Assembly: GCF_026212465.1 (NCBI RefSeq)
Contig: NC_080056.1
Coordinates: forward strand, 18,424,879-18,488,878
Reading direction: 5' to 3'
DNA length: 64,000 nucleotides
Source: Amaranthus tricolor
Taxonomy: Eukaryota; Streptophyta; Magnoliopsida; Caryophyllales; Amaranthaceae
Under the pieces are notes generated by a model that worked only from the letters and a program-made list of their open reading frames with translations, had not been told where the DNA came from and did not search any database. Shown in pieces: positions 41,991-54,188 of this stretch (its first letter is position 1; each line of letters begins with the position of its first letter). Both the position numbers and the translations under genes were made by a program.

Positions 41991-42840
41991 ATGATATGCC
42001 ATGTGATTTTTATACATTGTATACTATTACGTTCTTATGTGAACATATATGTGTATGTGTGTGGTCAAGAGGTAATGGACAAAGGAAAAAGTGTAGCAAA
42101 CACTCAGACCATCAATGAAAGTAGGGAAGGACAGTGGGTTGATTACATGACCCTTAGGAGGGAAGTAGAGGAAATGGATTGTTGGCATATTAGGAAACAT
42201 GAAAGTCTTTACGCGTTTAAGGAAAGAATTGTTGTTTTGTGTAACAAGGCTTTTATGACGCATAAAGTATCAACAGAGGAACTAGAATATTTAGATGCTT
42301 TAACTAGGTATTCACCTAACCCTATAATTGAAGTAAAGGAACCCACTGGAATTGAGACTACTCATGGGCACCCTAAACCCTTTGTACCTCAAATTGATCA
42401 GATTAATATAGTACCACCCGAGTCTAATAATGGAGAATTTGAAACACCTTTGAGAGAGGAGGAAGAAGAGAGGGCACCAACACCAACTGTTTATGAGACA
42501 ACCCGAGAGAGGGATATAGAAGGTGACTGATTAGCCCGAAGGAGGACAGGAGGGGCCGACGGCTAGTGGTATGGGATTTGGGAATGTTGTGGAAGAACAA
42601 GAACATGAGTTAGTTCTAGCCTCACGTACAGGACTTTATGATGACTATCATAACAGATTTGTCATTGGTGAACCTCCTGCACCAGAGTTGATTGTCCTAT
42701 CTGATTTAGAGGAGGAAGAGTATGAATGCATATATACTATGGAGGAGGAGGATCTAGAGGAGGATCCTAAAGAAGACCCCGAGGAAGACCCTGAAGAGGA
42801 CCCTGAAAAATACATGAACGACAGTTTGGAAGAAGACTAA
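41991..42840 (+). pseudogene. Extra ORF upstream of gypsy gag, acidic C-terminus
   Basis: First frame 41991-42530, probably starting at the ATG at 42075 (MDKGKSVANTQTINESREGQ). It contains VDYMTLRREVEEMDCWHIRK and ends in an acidic, proline-rich tail. A different frame, 42571-42840, has DYHNRFVIGEPPAPELIVLS and a repeated EEDPEEDPE tail ending NDSLEED. The two parts are separated by stops at 42528-42558 and may once have been one protein. I recognise no domain. It is followed by about 420 bp before gag. Confidence 0.5.
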
Positions 42841-43264
42841 TAATTTAGTAGTTTGAACCTATATTTACTTTTATGCCCTTTTTCTTTTTATCCTTGTTAG
42901 ACATTTTAAAGATTTAGTTTATGTTAAGGTTTTATGTTATTCGAAGAATGAGAACTCTAGGTCTTTTCTTGTATTCTTCTTTTAGATAATAATTTTTATA
43001 TGACACAAAGTTTTGGATTTTAGTATGAAAAGTTATAAGTTATTTGATTATTAGATATTTTGTGTTCTATGTCATGCTTATTTTGATTGTCTTAAAATCT
43101 TGTCGAAATGTGATAGTATTGATGAATTGATGAAATATCTTTCTATATGTAAGTGCAATAAGAGTAAGTGCAATAAGAGACGAAGAAATAATTAAGCATT
43201 AAGAAGTAAAAAAAAAATCAATATAATCACAGAAATCCCAAACTATACTCATTACATATCCGTT

Positions 43265-44515
43265 TTAATTGTAGTCAAGTATGCCTCCAGTCTCAAGAAA
43301 CCATATGGGAAGGGGAAACTCAAACAGATTTCTAAGAAACCTTGTAACTGCCTTGTCAAACGTTAGGGTGCCTAGGTCCAAGACCTCTGCTGAAATGGCC
43401 TCTTTCGTGAGCAAGAGGATATATAAGTCATATTAAACCATCATATTTTAGCGGCAAGGGGGAATTGACTTCTCTAGAGGGTTGGTTGAGGGAGTTTAAT
43501 AAGTTGTTCCATGTGGTGCAATGTCCAGATGAACTGAAGGTGAATCAAGCAGCATTTTTTCTTTCTGAGGATGTTGATTATTGGTGGGCGGAAAGTCACG
43601 AGAGGCTAGTTGATAGATTTAATGAAAATTTTGGCTGGGATAATTTTTAAAGAGCCCTACGTGAAAAATTCTATCCTCCGCACGTGAAGAAAGATAAATC
43701 AAATGAATTTTCCGGTTTTGAAATGGGAAACTCAACGGTAGACGAATATTACCAAAAAGTTTATGGAGTACATGAGGTTTTGCCCAGAAGATGTACCAAT
43801 TGAGGATAAAAAGATGCAACGTTTTGAACTGGATCTGACTTTTGAGATCCAAAAACATGTCGAGAGTGATAGGTATGAGACTTTGGAGCAGATGTATAAA
43901 AGGGCTGCCCAAATTAGGAATATCCTTTGAAAAGAGAAAGAAAGAACAGGAGGGGAGAAGAGGAGGGAAATAGCTAGTGGAACCCTATAACTTTCTAATA
44001 ATGCAAATTTTAAGAAGCACAAGATCTATGATGGATCCTAAAAATTTTTAATTAGAAACTCAGAGGGACAATGGAAAGAATAGAAAGGCCTAAAACCCTT
44101 GTATGATTGAGATGGGAAGGAAAGGAGATACATACGTAAGAGGTGCAAGAGGAATCATCCCGATAAAGATTGTGAGGAAACTTAGTTGAGTGTAACTTCT
44201 GTAATAAGAAGGGACATAGTGAATATGAATGCTACCTCAAGAAGGGTCTAGTTGATGCTCAAAATGGGGGCCATAATAGATCTTTTTAAAGTCGTATGGG
44301 AGATGGAAGGGCTGAAAATAGAAAAAATGGGAACTTAGGATATCAAAGTAATGGGGGTCACAGGTTTCAAAGGACCTACAACAATCAAAATCAACAAGGA
44401 AATAGTAGGAATGGCGTTGTAGGTGGTCAATGTTTTGGTAGTGGTGCATCTGGGAATCTAAAAACTCAAGCAGCAGGAAGGGTTTCTATTGTTAACGGTA
44501 AAGAACTAGCATAAA
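43265..44515 (+). pseudogene. Gypsy gag, broken
   Basis: Starts near 43275 (MPPVSRNHMGRG). After a stop the retrotransposon-gag domain is readable as YFSGKGELTSLEGWLREFNK, then PDELKVNQAAFFL and VDYWWAE. A stop at 43648-43650 precedes ALREKFYPPHVKK and DYRYETLEQMYKRAAQIRNI-like text. A zinc knuckle is recognisable near 44150-44240 (CEFCNKKGHSEYEC-like, in shifted frame). A Gly/Asn-rich linker follows to 44515. Confidence 0.75.
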
Positions 44516-44523
44516 CTCTTGAT

Positions 44524-46692
44524 GTGGTGATAGGTACGTTTAAAATAAATTCAGTGCCTGTTAAGGTGTTGTTTGATATTGGGGCCACCTGTTCTTTTAT
44601 TTCTAAAAGTAAAGTTGAACAATTAAACTTAAAGAACGCTGAAAGTGTTTCATATGTTGTAGTTGTGCCATCTGGTGAGTTATATACATGCAATAATTTA
44701 TATAGAAATGTTAATGTGAGAATTGTGAAGGTTGTTTTTACGAGCGATCTATACGTCTTGGATATGAAGGGCTAGAAGTAATCTTAGGAATGGACTGGTT
44801 GGGGAAGTCTAAAGCTATAACCGAGTGTCGCGAACAAAGGATTGTGTTAAGAGGACCAAATGGTGAGAACGTGAGTTATATAAGAAATCCTAAGAGTCCT
44901 ACGTCGAATATAATATATATCAACATTGGAACTTGGAAAGTTAGTGTAGAAAGGATGTGAGTTATTTGTGTGTAAAATAAATGAGATAGGTAACAAAGAT
45001 ATAAAGGCGGAGTATATACCAGTGGTGGGGGAGTTTACAGATGTTTTTCCTGATGAGTTGCCAGGAATGCCTCCCTCGCATAGCATAGACTTCACCATTG
45101 ACTCAATGCCAGGTACGGAACCAATTTCAAAGGCTCCCTATTGCATGGAACCTAAGGAGATGGAAGAGTTGAAGGCTCAGTTGGAGGAGATGTTAGAAAA
45201 AGAGTATATTCGGCCTAGTGTATCACCATGGGGAGCACCCGTTCTTTTAGTGAAAAAGAAAGATGGCAGTCTGAGGTTATGTATTGATTACAGAGAGCTG
45301 AATAAGGTTATAATCAAAAATAAGTAGCCACTTCCGAGAATAGATGATCTGTTCGATCAGTTAAAAGGGCAAGTGTCTTTTCTAAGATAGATTTGCATTT
45401 TGGGTATCATCAATTGAGAATTCATAAGGCGGATATACCAAAAACAGCTTTTCGTACACGGTTTGGGCATTTTGAATTTACTGTGATGCCTTTTGGGTTA
45501 AGTAATGCACCAGCCGTGTTTATGGGACTTATGAATCAAGTATTTAGAGCTTGTTTAGATAAGTTTGTGGTGGCTTTTATAGATGATATCTTGGTGTATT
45601 CTAAGGTTAGGGGTGAGCATGAAGAACATTTGCGTATAGTACTGTAAGTTTTAAGAGAAAGTAGTCTATACGCAAAGTTGTCTTTGTGTGAATTTTGGTT
45701 AGAAAAGGTATCATTTTTGGGGCATTTTGTGTCGAAGGAGGGAATCTCTGTTGATCCTACTAAGATCGAGGCTGTCCGTGATTGGATTGCACCTAAAAAT
45801 GTTTCGGAGGTAAGGAGTTTCTTGGGTTTGGTTGGTTATTATAGGAGATTTGTTAAGAATTTTTGTCGCATTGCTCGACCCATGACGCCATTGATGAAGA
45901 GGGGAAAAGAAGTTTAAGTGGTCAGAAGAATGTGAGAAGGCTTTTCAAACCTTGAAGGAGCGGCTAACTTCTGCTCATGTGTTGGCACTGCCTAACCCCT
46001 CTCTAGATTATGCGGTGTATAGGGACGCATCAATATATGGGTTAGCGTGTGTGCTTATACAAGACTGAAAGGTTACTGCTTACGCGTTTCGTCAGTTAAA
46101 GCCTCATGAGGTCAACCATCCCACGCATGACCTAAAGTTGGCTGCAATAAGTGTCGCCTTGAAGATATAGAGACATTACTTGTATGGTGTAAATTGTAAA
46201 GTTTTTACGGATCATCAGAGTTTAAAATACCTGTATACTCCAGGTGAGCTCAACATGCGTCAGCAAAGATGGTTCGAACTTTTAGCTGACTACAATCTTG
46301 ACTTCACAAATCATAAAGGGAAGGCGAATTTAGTTGTTGATGCCTTGAGCAGGAACTCTACCCATCCGGTGAGTGCTTTGACAGGGTCCGACGAACTTAT
46401 TAGAGATTTTGCTAAATTGAATTCAGAGATTGTACGTGAAGGAGAACTTTCAGTGAGGTTGAACGCACTCTCTATTCAACCTTTGTTTTTCGCAGAAGTC
46501 ATGAGTGCCCAAGATCAAGATCCCAAGTTGGTAAAATTAAAAGCACAAGAGCGAGAGCGTCAAGCAGAGGGTTTCTCTATTCATGAAGATAGAATTTTGA
46601 GATTTAAGGGAACATGGTGTTTGCCGTCTGGAGAATTGTCACTTAAGGACGAATTTTGGAGGAGGCGGCTCACAAATCGAAGTTTTTAATGC
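44524..46692 (+). pseudogene. Gypsy protease, reverse transcriptase and RNase H, broken
   Basis: The protease signature is FDIGATCSFIS (44572-44604; the usual DSGA is DIGA here). RT starts near 45010 ([16 protein letters not shown]), with [20 protein letters not shown], a stop at about 45325, [10 protein letters not shown], and the catalytic FIDDILVYS at about 45577. RNase H is marked by VFTDHQSLKYLY and VVDALSRNS. In-frame stops occur near 45325, 45645, 46065 and 46170, and single-base shifts at 45385 and 45915. Confidence 0.88.
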
Positions 46693-47890
46693 ATCCTAGG
46701 GGAGAGAGGATGTACCAGGACCTTAAACACATATTTGGTGGTCAGGGATGAAGAGAGGTATTGCTAAATTTGTATCTAAATGTTTGACCTGCCAGATTGT
46801 CAAAAGTGAACATAAGAGACCCAGAGACTTACTACAGCCCTTGGAGATTCCGGTGTGGAAATGGGACGATATTTCTATGGATTTTGTAGTTGGATTACCT
46901 CGAACAAGAGCTGGTAATGGCACTTTATGGGTGTTTTTTGATTGATTGACCAAGTCAGCGTGATTCATTCCTATGAATTGCAAGTGGGAGATAGAACAAC
47001 TAGTACAAGCCTACATCAAGTATGTGGTACGGTTCCATGGAGTGCCTCGCACTATAGTGTCAGATAGGAATACACGTTATTTGTCGCAGTTTTAGAAGTC
47101 ACTTCAAACATCTTAGGGGACAAATTTGTTACATATTTACTTTGTTCCACCAACAAGCTGATGGGAAAACAGAGAGAATTAATCAGATATTGGAGGATAT
47201 GCTCCGTGCACTAGCATGGAATGGCAAGGTTCTTGGGATGAACATTTAGATCTTGTTGAGTTTTCCTATAATAATAGTTATTAAGCCACGATCCAAATGG
47301 CTCCTTGTCGTAGTCTGGTATGTTGGGATGATTTCATTGAAGCTATCACGTCAGGACCGGACTTGTTATAGATGACAGAACAACTTAACCTAATTCGTGA
47401 TCGGATAAAGGCCGCACAAGATCGCCAAAAATCTTATGCAGATTTCTAACAACGACCTGAGAAATTTGCAGTGGGAGAACAAGTTCTTCTAAAAGTTTCC
47501 CCTACAAAGCGTGTGGTCCGGTTTGGTGCTAGAGGTAAGCTCAGCCCAAGATACATTAGTCCTTATGAAATAGTGAAACGGATTGGTACTTTAGCTTATC
47601 AGTTAGCCCTTTCTAATTCCTTGGAAAAGGTGCATGATGTTGTTCATGTTTCGCAGTTGAAGCGATACATTGCGGCAAAGTCCCATGTTTTAGATCCTGA
47701 ACCGTTAGAATTGGATTCCACCTTGACTTATGAGGAAAAGCCAGTTCGTATTTTGGATACCAAAGTAAGAAGCACTCGACGCAAAGACATTACTATGGTT
47801 AAAGTTTTATTGTCCAATCATGAGAGAGACGCAGCTACGTGGGAGACGAAGTCGTCTATGCGCGAAAAAAAAACCATTTCCTTTTTCAGG
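46693..47890 (+). pseudogene. Gypsy integrase and C-terminal region, broken
   Basis: The zinc-binding end CLTCQIVKSEHKRP is followed by WKWDDISMDFVVGLPRT with the first catalytic Asp. Later parts are shifted (YNNSYxATIQMAP, then DRIKAAQDRQKSYADF). 47471-47890 is open: [69 protein letters not shown]. The last part is where a chromodomain normally sits, and it is short here. Confidence 0.85.
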
Positions 47891-47901
47891 TGCACTGTGG
47901 A

Positions 47902-48142
<241 letters not shown>

Positions 48143-48499
48143 TTGTTTTAGATGCAAAATTCATAACAATAGCATATACATTATTCTGTTAAAACTTGTT
48201 ATTCTAAGCGTATGAAATAATCTCTACAATTCAGAGTAATTGTCTCATTTAGTTAAGTCGTATTTTGTTAATTCATTTGTCTCAATCTAAATTTTTTGAA
48301 TAACAAATTTTTATAATATAATTATGCCCAATTGTAGATATTTAAGATTGAAAAAGGCATTAGGTAGTGTTTGGAAAAGCAAATGGGAGAATTACTCTGA
48401 ACTAAAGGGAGTAAAATTCTTAATTTTATGTTATGATTTAGAGCTCAGGACTCTCTCACTATATGACCCTAAGGTTATCTTATATGAACTATACTCTTA

Positions 48500-48817
48500 T
48501 GGTCTGTTTGGTTGTCTGTACTAAAATGTAGTGATGAGAATGATTTGTAGTGCAAATTTTTATGTAATGTGTTATTTCATTCCCATGATAATAAAAGGTT
48601 GATCATGAAAATATTATTTTTGAATAACTTTTTCACTACCACATAATACCACATCTTTAGATTATAATGCATTGAAATGAATTTTGTAAAAAAAAAAAAA
48701 TAAGATGATTGAATTAGAATAAACATGGCCACAAAATTTGTTAAGATATTTCCGACCAAAATTATACTTTATTCGCATTTTTATTCCTGTTTTTAATACA
48801 AATTACCAAATTGATAG
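48500..48817. mobile_element. Tourist-like MITE, copy 3 (318 bp, TTA duplication)
   Basis: Left end tggtctgtttggttgtctgt, right end inverse ctatcaatttggtaatttgt. TTA lies on both sides (48497-48499, 48818-48820). Internal blocks (attcccatgataat, ttgatcatgaaa, taataccacat, tgaatgaatttt-like) match the copies flanking TWD1. Confidence 0.78.
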
Positions 48818-48973
48818 TTAAATCTTAAATCTAATGATATATGCTTGATTCCATATGTAATGTGGAAATTTGAATCAAATAAGCATAATTATATAAAAAA
48901 TTCTTAAACTAGGCATAGTAAAAACTTATTTCGCAAAATAAGCACGAATTTTCCTAAGTTAAGAATTGGAATT

Positions 48974-49110
48974 ATTCGCTATTACTAACAGTGAACAAAG
49001 AAGGCTGGACAAATAAAGTCAAACTCTTTGTTCGCTATTAGTAACATCGAACAAAGACTTTAACTATTTTTGACTAAAGTCTTTGTTTGTTGTTACTAAC
49101 AGCGAACAAT
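48974..49110. repeat. Three tandem near-palindromes, ttcgctattactaac-agtgaa type
   Basis: Copies at about 48974-49000, 49025-49056 and 49081-49110 each read ttcgctNttaNtaacaNcgaa, an inverted repeat. They lie at the left side of the first plant-mobile-domain unit, and a related word lies at 39430-39450. They may be subterminal transposase-binding repeats. Confidence 0.65.
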
Positions 49111-49694
49111 TACGAGGGTAATTATGCAACAGAACCTTCCTTCTTCCTTATTTCCCCCAAATTCTAAACCTAATTTCAAACTTTCCAAAAATCTCATCTC
49201 AAGTTCCTCCATTAAACTAGCATTAAGCCTTGAATTCATAACTCCTTTCAATTTAAAACTCCCTAGTGTTATGGCATATACTTGGATTTGTTTAAGGCAA
49301 AACATTGTTTGGTTTATGTGTATTTTTTTTTTTTTTGAAATTTATCGTTTTTTTTAATTTTCTTATCTTTATTCAAATGCAAGTTCTATATTTGCAATTC
49401 ACTACTTCTCTAGGTCATCTTTTATTACGGTACTTTTTAATTGATTTTATTACTTATTTGTTTATTTTTTTTAAGTTTGGTTGGTGATGGTGAATGTAGA
49501 AATATGAGCAAAATACTTGTAACATATTGCTTATGCTGATATGCATGTTGATTGTTTAACTTTGTTGAGTTCCTACAGCATCAACATGATTGTTGAACTT
49601 AGTTAAGCACATTGTACACACTTCATAATGTTAAATGTACTTGATTGGAGTATCCTTGTGACTAACAAATGTTGATTGTTGAGCTTAATTATTT

Positions 49695-50190
49695 AAATAG
49701 CTATGAATGGTGTAAATAAGCACGAAATAGTTATGAAAGATACAAAACTAGAGAAATATACTTGTGACTAGTTGTGAATGGTGTATTAGCTATTTGAATG
49801 GTTGTGAATAGTATAAATAAGCGCGAAGTAGCTATGAATGATACAGAACTAGAGAATGATACTTGTGACTAGTTGTTAATGGTGTATTAGTAATTTGAAT
49901 AGTTGTGAATGGTGTAAAAAAGCACTAAATAGCTGTGAATGATACAAAACTAGAGAAATATACTTGTGACTAGTTGTGAATGGTGTATTAGTTATTTGAA
50001 TGGTTATGAACGGTATAAATAAGCACGAAGAAGCTGTGAATGATACAGAACTAGAGAATAATACTTGTGACTAGTTGTTAATGGTGTATTAGTTATTTGA
50101 ATAGATGTGAATGGTGTAAAAAAGCACAAAATAGTTGTGAATGATACAAAACTAGAGAATGATACTTGTGACTAGCTATGAATGGTGTAA
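49695..50190. repeat. Tandem array, about 101-bp unit, nearly five copies
   Basis: The word aagcacgaaatag and its variants recur at 49718, 49819, 49920, 50021 and 50122, that is every 101 bases. Between them runs a conserved text containing acttgtgactagttgtgaat and gtgtattagttatttgaat. Alternate units share variants, suggesting a higher-order 202-bp period. Confidence 0.9.
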
Positions 50191-50226
50191 AGTTGTATTA
50201 AGCTTCCTATTATTGTGTGCTCCAGT

Positions 50227-52160
50227 AATGAAGATGGATCCAGCAATTCCAAGCCCTCACGATCATAGTGTGCTCACTATGCAGGCAGATCATAGGAGTA
50301 GTTTACTACAGGATGTCCAGATTAGTTAAGTTCATATTTAATGAATGAACTATCAAAATTATAGGGTTGTTGCACATGTAGATTATAATATGTTTTATCT
50401 TTGCTCTTAGGTCTCTGAGATAGACACTATATACATTAGGCATCCTGAATCTACTCCATGGGAGATAAACACATGGGTTATTCCTTACGTAAAGCGAGCG
50501 AGGTTGTATGACTTCCACCTTGTCGCTTACAAGAGTGCTGATCGTGCGATGATCACAGCTCTAGTTGAGCGCTAGCATCAAGAGATACACACCTTCTAGC
50601 TTCCATTTGGTGAGGCTATTATCACTCTCCTAAATGTAGTTGTACTCACACGGCTTCCCATTGAGGGACATGTCGTGTCCACTATTGAACGCCAACTATC
50701 GAGATGGCGAGATATCATTGAGAGGGTCCTAGGAGTGTGACCTCTTACTGAGGCAGTTCGAGGGAGCGGGTTGTATTGTACTTGACTAGTGCACACATTC
50801 TCTCACAACCCTGATGGTGCTGATGAGGTCAGTGTTGAGAGATACACAAAGGCGTATCTCTTATATCTGATTAATGTTGTCTTGTTTGCCGACAAGACTA
50901 GTAGCCAAGTACAGATGCTATACTTAACGTTAACCGATGCGCCCTGGGAGCGCATTGAGGAGTACAAATGGGGATTTGCGACCCTGAATTACCTCTATAG
51001 GAGGCTATTTGGTGGCTCCAAAAAAGAAAGTGAAGGAGATTGCAAGACCACTAATTATTCTCCAAGTAATATTAACTTTTAATTTTTATTTCTTAATATG
51101 TTTGAATGGTTATATGTAATTAATTATGTTGTTATTTCATAGATTTTGTCTTACGAGCACATCCTCATTGGGCAACTAATGAGGATTTTTGGTCGTGGTG
51201 TTGTTGCTTCACCTCTCATTCTATCGCCCGAGCTCCCGCATAGATCGAGATGGTCCTTTGAGCGACGCACAAGGACTCACACTATATCTACTGCTGGTAT
51301 TGCGATTAGTTGGATCTACTTCGACCTGACCAAGTAATTGATTGACTCTTTAACCTCATTACTATCATGTTGTGTAATTTATTGCATCTTAACTTGTAGT
51401 TTCGTTAGGACCTGTACCCTACAGAGGCATATGCCACATTGCCACAACACTCGAGCATGTAGTCAGGTGTGTGGAGAGCCCATGTATCATTGATATGTTT
51501 TGACATAGTTGAAGTGCATCTTACCGAGCGCGTAATGCGCCAATATGGGATAGTACAGGGCATCCTGTCGCCTTGCAACCCAAAGGTCAATATTCATCTC
51601 ACCTCACGTAAGGGTCGGGGAAACAAGAACTAGAGTGAGATTAATGGGCGACATATTGCCCGTTGGTATCATCGGCTGGAGTTGTTTGCCCAAGGTGCGC
51701 CCATTGATGCTGGAGGCGAACCTAGTTCTGCAAATTACATGCCTTGGTTCCTCTCCATCGCTCGTCGATGGATAACACCACGAGGTATCATAGCAACCAC
51801 TCAGTACACACCGGTGATACCGGCGATGTCACAGTTTGTAAGTATTCTTCGATATTGTTTAATTTAACCTAGAGCTTTGATAATAAAATTATTTTAACTT
51901 TTAAATGATTGCAGGCACAAGACGTGGTTGGTATGATTAGCTCTAGCCACAAGGAGCCTGTGCGTGAGATAGTAAAGGGCATATTTCTAGGGACATAGTT
52001 CAAGTACTTCATTCCCAAAGTCGCTGGGCCGGCACAACCATCTACAAACGTCCAGAGATCGTCTCCTCCTCCTAACGTTCATTTGGAGGAGATTGACATG
52101 ACGTACCCACACGAGAGCAAGGTCATCCCAGTATCAATCACCTCCCCTCTCTAATCGTCA
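50227..52160 (+). pseudogene. Plant mobile domain (PMD, MAIN-like / PP7-long-form-like) pseudogene, copy 1
   Basis: Starts MKMDPAIPSPHDHSVLTMQA. After a short intron it continues TIYIRHPESTPWEINTWVI and RLYDFHLVAYKSADRAMITA, then the LPFGEAIITLLNVVVLTRLP-like block that defines the PMD (aminotransferase-like, PF10536) family. Later blocks include ERYTKAYLLYLINVVLFADK, YKWGFATLNYLYRRLFGG and LSYEHILIGQLMRIF, and near 51660-51780 ARWYHRLELFAQGAP. Stops at about 50574, 50600, 50741 and 50784 interrupt the frame. PMD proteins occur both as host silencing factors (MAIN, MAIL1) and as passengers of transposons; the decay and repeat setting favour the latter here. Confidence 0.8.
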
Positions 52161-52308
52161 TATGACCGCCTCTTACTAGACCTTCGCAGTTAGAAAGGGT
52201 GGACGAGGGTGATGAGCATTAGTTTTGTGCATAGGTGTACATACTATTTTATATTATGCACATTTACACAATATTGAAATTTGTATATATTTTGTTTTAC
52301 ATGTATCA

Positions 52309-53393
52309 GGCCCGGTTTTGAGCCCATTCCAGATAGCCGACCGCCTAGGGCAACCAGAAATAAGGGGCCTCAAATATTAAAATATGCAATTAATAAAAGA
52401 AAATATTATTGGAGTAGTTGGTTAGAGTCCTACCTTTTAAATATGCAGACTAGGGTTTGAATCTTAACAAAGATAATATTTTGGTTTTTGGAAATAATGC
52501 ATATTTTGGTTTTAGAAATAATCATAGCGGGACCCACGCGTTTAATGTCATTGAGATTCTTTTCCATAATTGATTCCTGATGCCCGCCCCTTTCTTCATT
52601 ACTCCTCCAACCTTTCTTCTCTAGATTCCGTTAATTTCTCCATTAAAGTAGTTTTTTTTAAATCAACTTTTATTTAAGATGATGGAAAAAAATTTCTTTA
52701 TGAAATCAATTCTTAAACCATTAACATTATTTTTAAGATTTATAATTTCTCGTACTCTAATGTTGATTTAGCAAAGAGAAAATTACTTAAGATTTTCAAC
52801 TCCAGTCTCTAGGTATTTTATTTATTTAATTAAGTTTTAATTTTTTGTTGATTGTTAGATTTAATTATTCGGATCCTTTTTCTTTGTATAATCTTTCTTA
52901 TTTGTTTTGTGATCTTTGGTTAATGACTTAATTAATGAATCATTACAGTAGGAAATCGAAAGTTTGAGTTTTCGGGTTAGTTTACAATTGGTTAATGGGA
53001 AAGTATAGTTTATTATTTGATTTTTTTTTTGTGTAATTACTCATTTTATTTCTAGTTTTAAGGATAATTATTTACAATTGGTTTTTTATGTTTTTGTTTT
53101 TGTAAATTACTGTCAGAAGTTCTTTTAGTCAAGAACATGTTTATTATTTGAGTTTTTTATGTTTTAGTTTAGCTAAACAATAAAAAGTGATTTTTTGACC
53201 AAAATTTTCAATCTTTCATGATTGTCTTGAATTATTTTTGAAGGGTCCCATTTTAAAAGATTATCGCAAAAATAAATGGGGCCTCCAAAATCCTTGCTCC
53301 GTCCACTGATATATATATATTTATTATTTTTATTTTAAAAAATTATCGCAAAAATATATAGGGCCTCTAAAACTAAGCGTCCTGGCCATATCT
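52309..53393. mobile_element. Non-coding hAT-like element candidate (GGCCCGG…GGCCTC type)
   Basis: Left end caggcccggttttgagccca with cgcctagggc and ggggcctcaaata close by; right end contains ggggcctccaaaa and gggcctctaaaactaagcgt, then cctggcc, partly mirroring the left. Such CAGGGCCGG / GGGGCC-rich ends are common in plant hAT relatives. No target duplication was recognised and the interior is AT-rich without ORFs. Confidence 0.4.
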
Positions 53394-53828
53394 AGTAAAA
53401 AGGTTGTTAAACCCAGCGTTTTATGGCCCTAATGTGCTATTCAGTGAAATTGTTGGTGGCTGTAGTGTTTTCCAAACAGAGACCTAATATTTCATCTTCT
53501 TCCTTATTTTCCCAATTCCCCTTTTGAACTTTAAATCCTAATTTCGAATTTCCTTCTTCCTCTCCCTCTAATCTCCTTCTATTCCTCCACCATTTTAGTG
53601 CTTATTGGTTTAATTTTTCTCTCTTTTAGTCTTTATTATTTTATTTCATGTTTAAGGTATGTGGATTATTCAATTATTTTCATCTTCTAACTCATTATTC
53701 AATTTTGTTCATAATTAGGTTTTTGTATCTTTTTAGTAATATGAGTTTTTTTTTATGCAGAGCTAGTAATTCTTCATTCTTTACTTCATCATTAGGCTTA
53801 TTTGAGGTAAGTTTACTGAATGTTACTT

Positions 53829-53901
53829 ACTTTTATTATTATTATTATTATTAACATTATTATTATTTTGTTCATGATCATTTATCATCATTATTTTTAC
53901 C

Positions 53902-53982
<81 letters not shown>
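53829..53982. repeat. (ATT)n and (ATA)n-(TAT)n trinucleotide tracts
   Basis: About 10 ATT-type repeats at 53829-53862. From 53903 a run of ATA repeats switches at about 53941 to TAT repeats, making a self-complementary arm of roughly 40 bp each side. Confidence 0.93.
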
Positions 53983-53983
<1 letters not shown>

Positions 53984-54021
53984 AAATGTATGTTGAATTG
54001 AATGTTTGATGTTGATTACTT

Positions 54022-54188
<167 letters not shown>

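Noticed and set aside
49695..50190. CRISPR-like array
   Set aside because: Units are contiguous tandem repeats without spacers, in a plant nuclear sequence.
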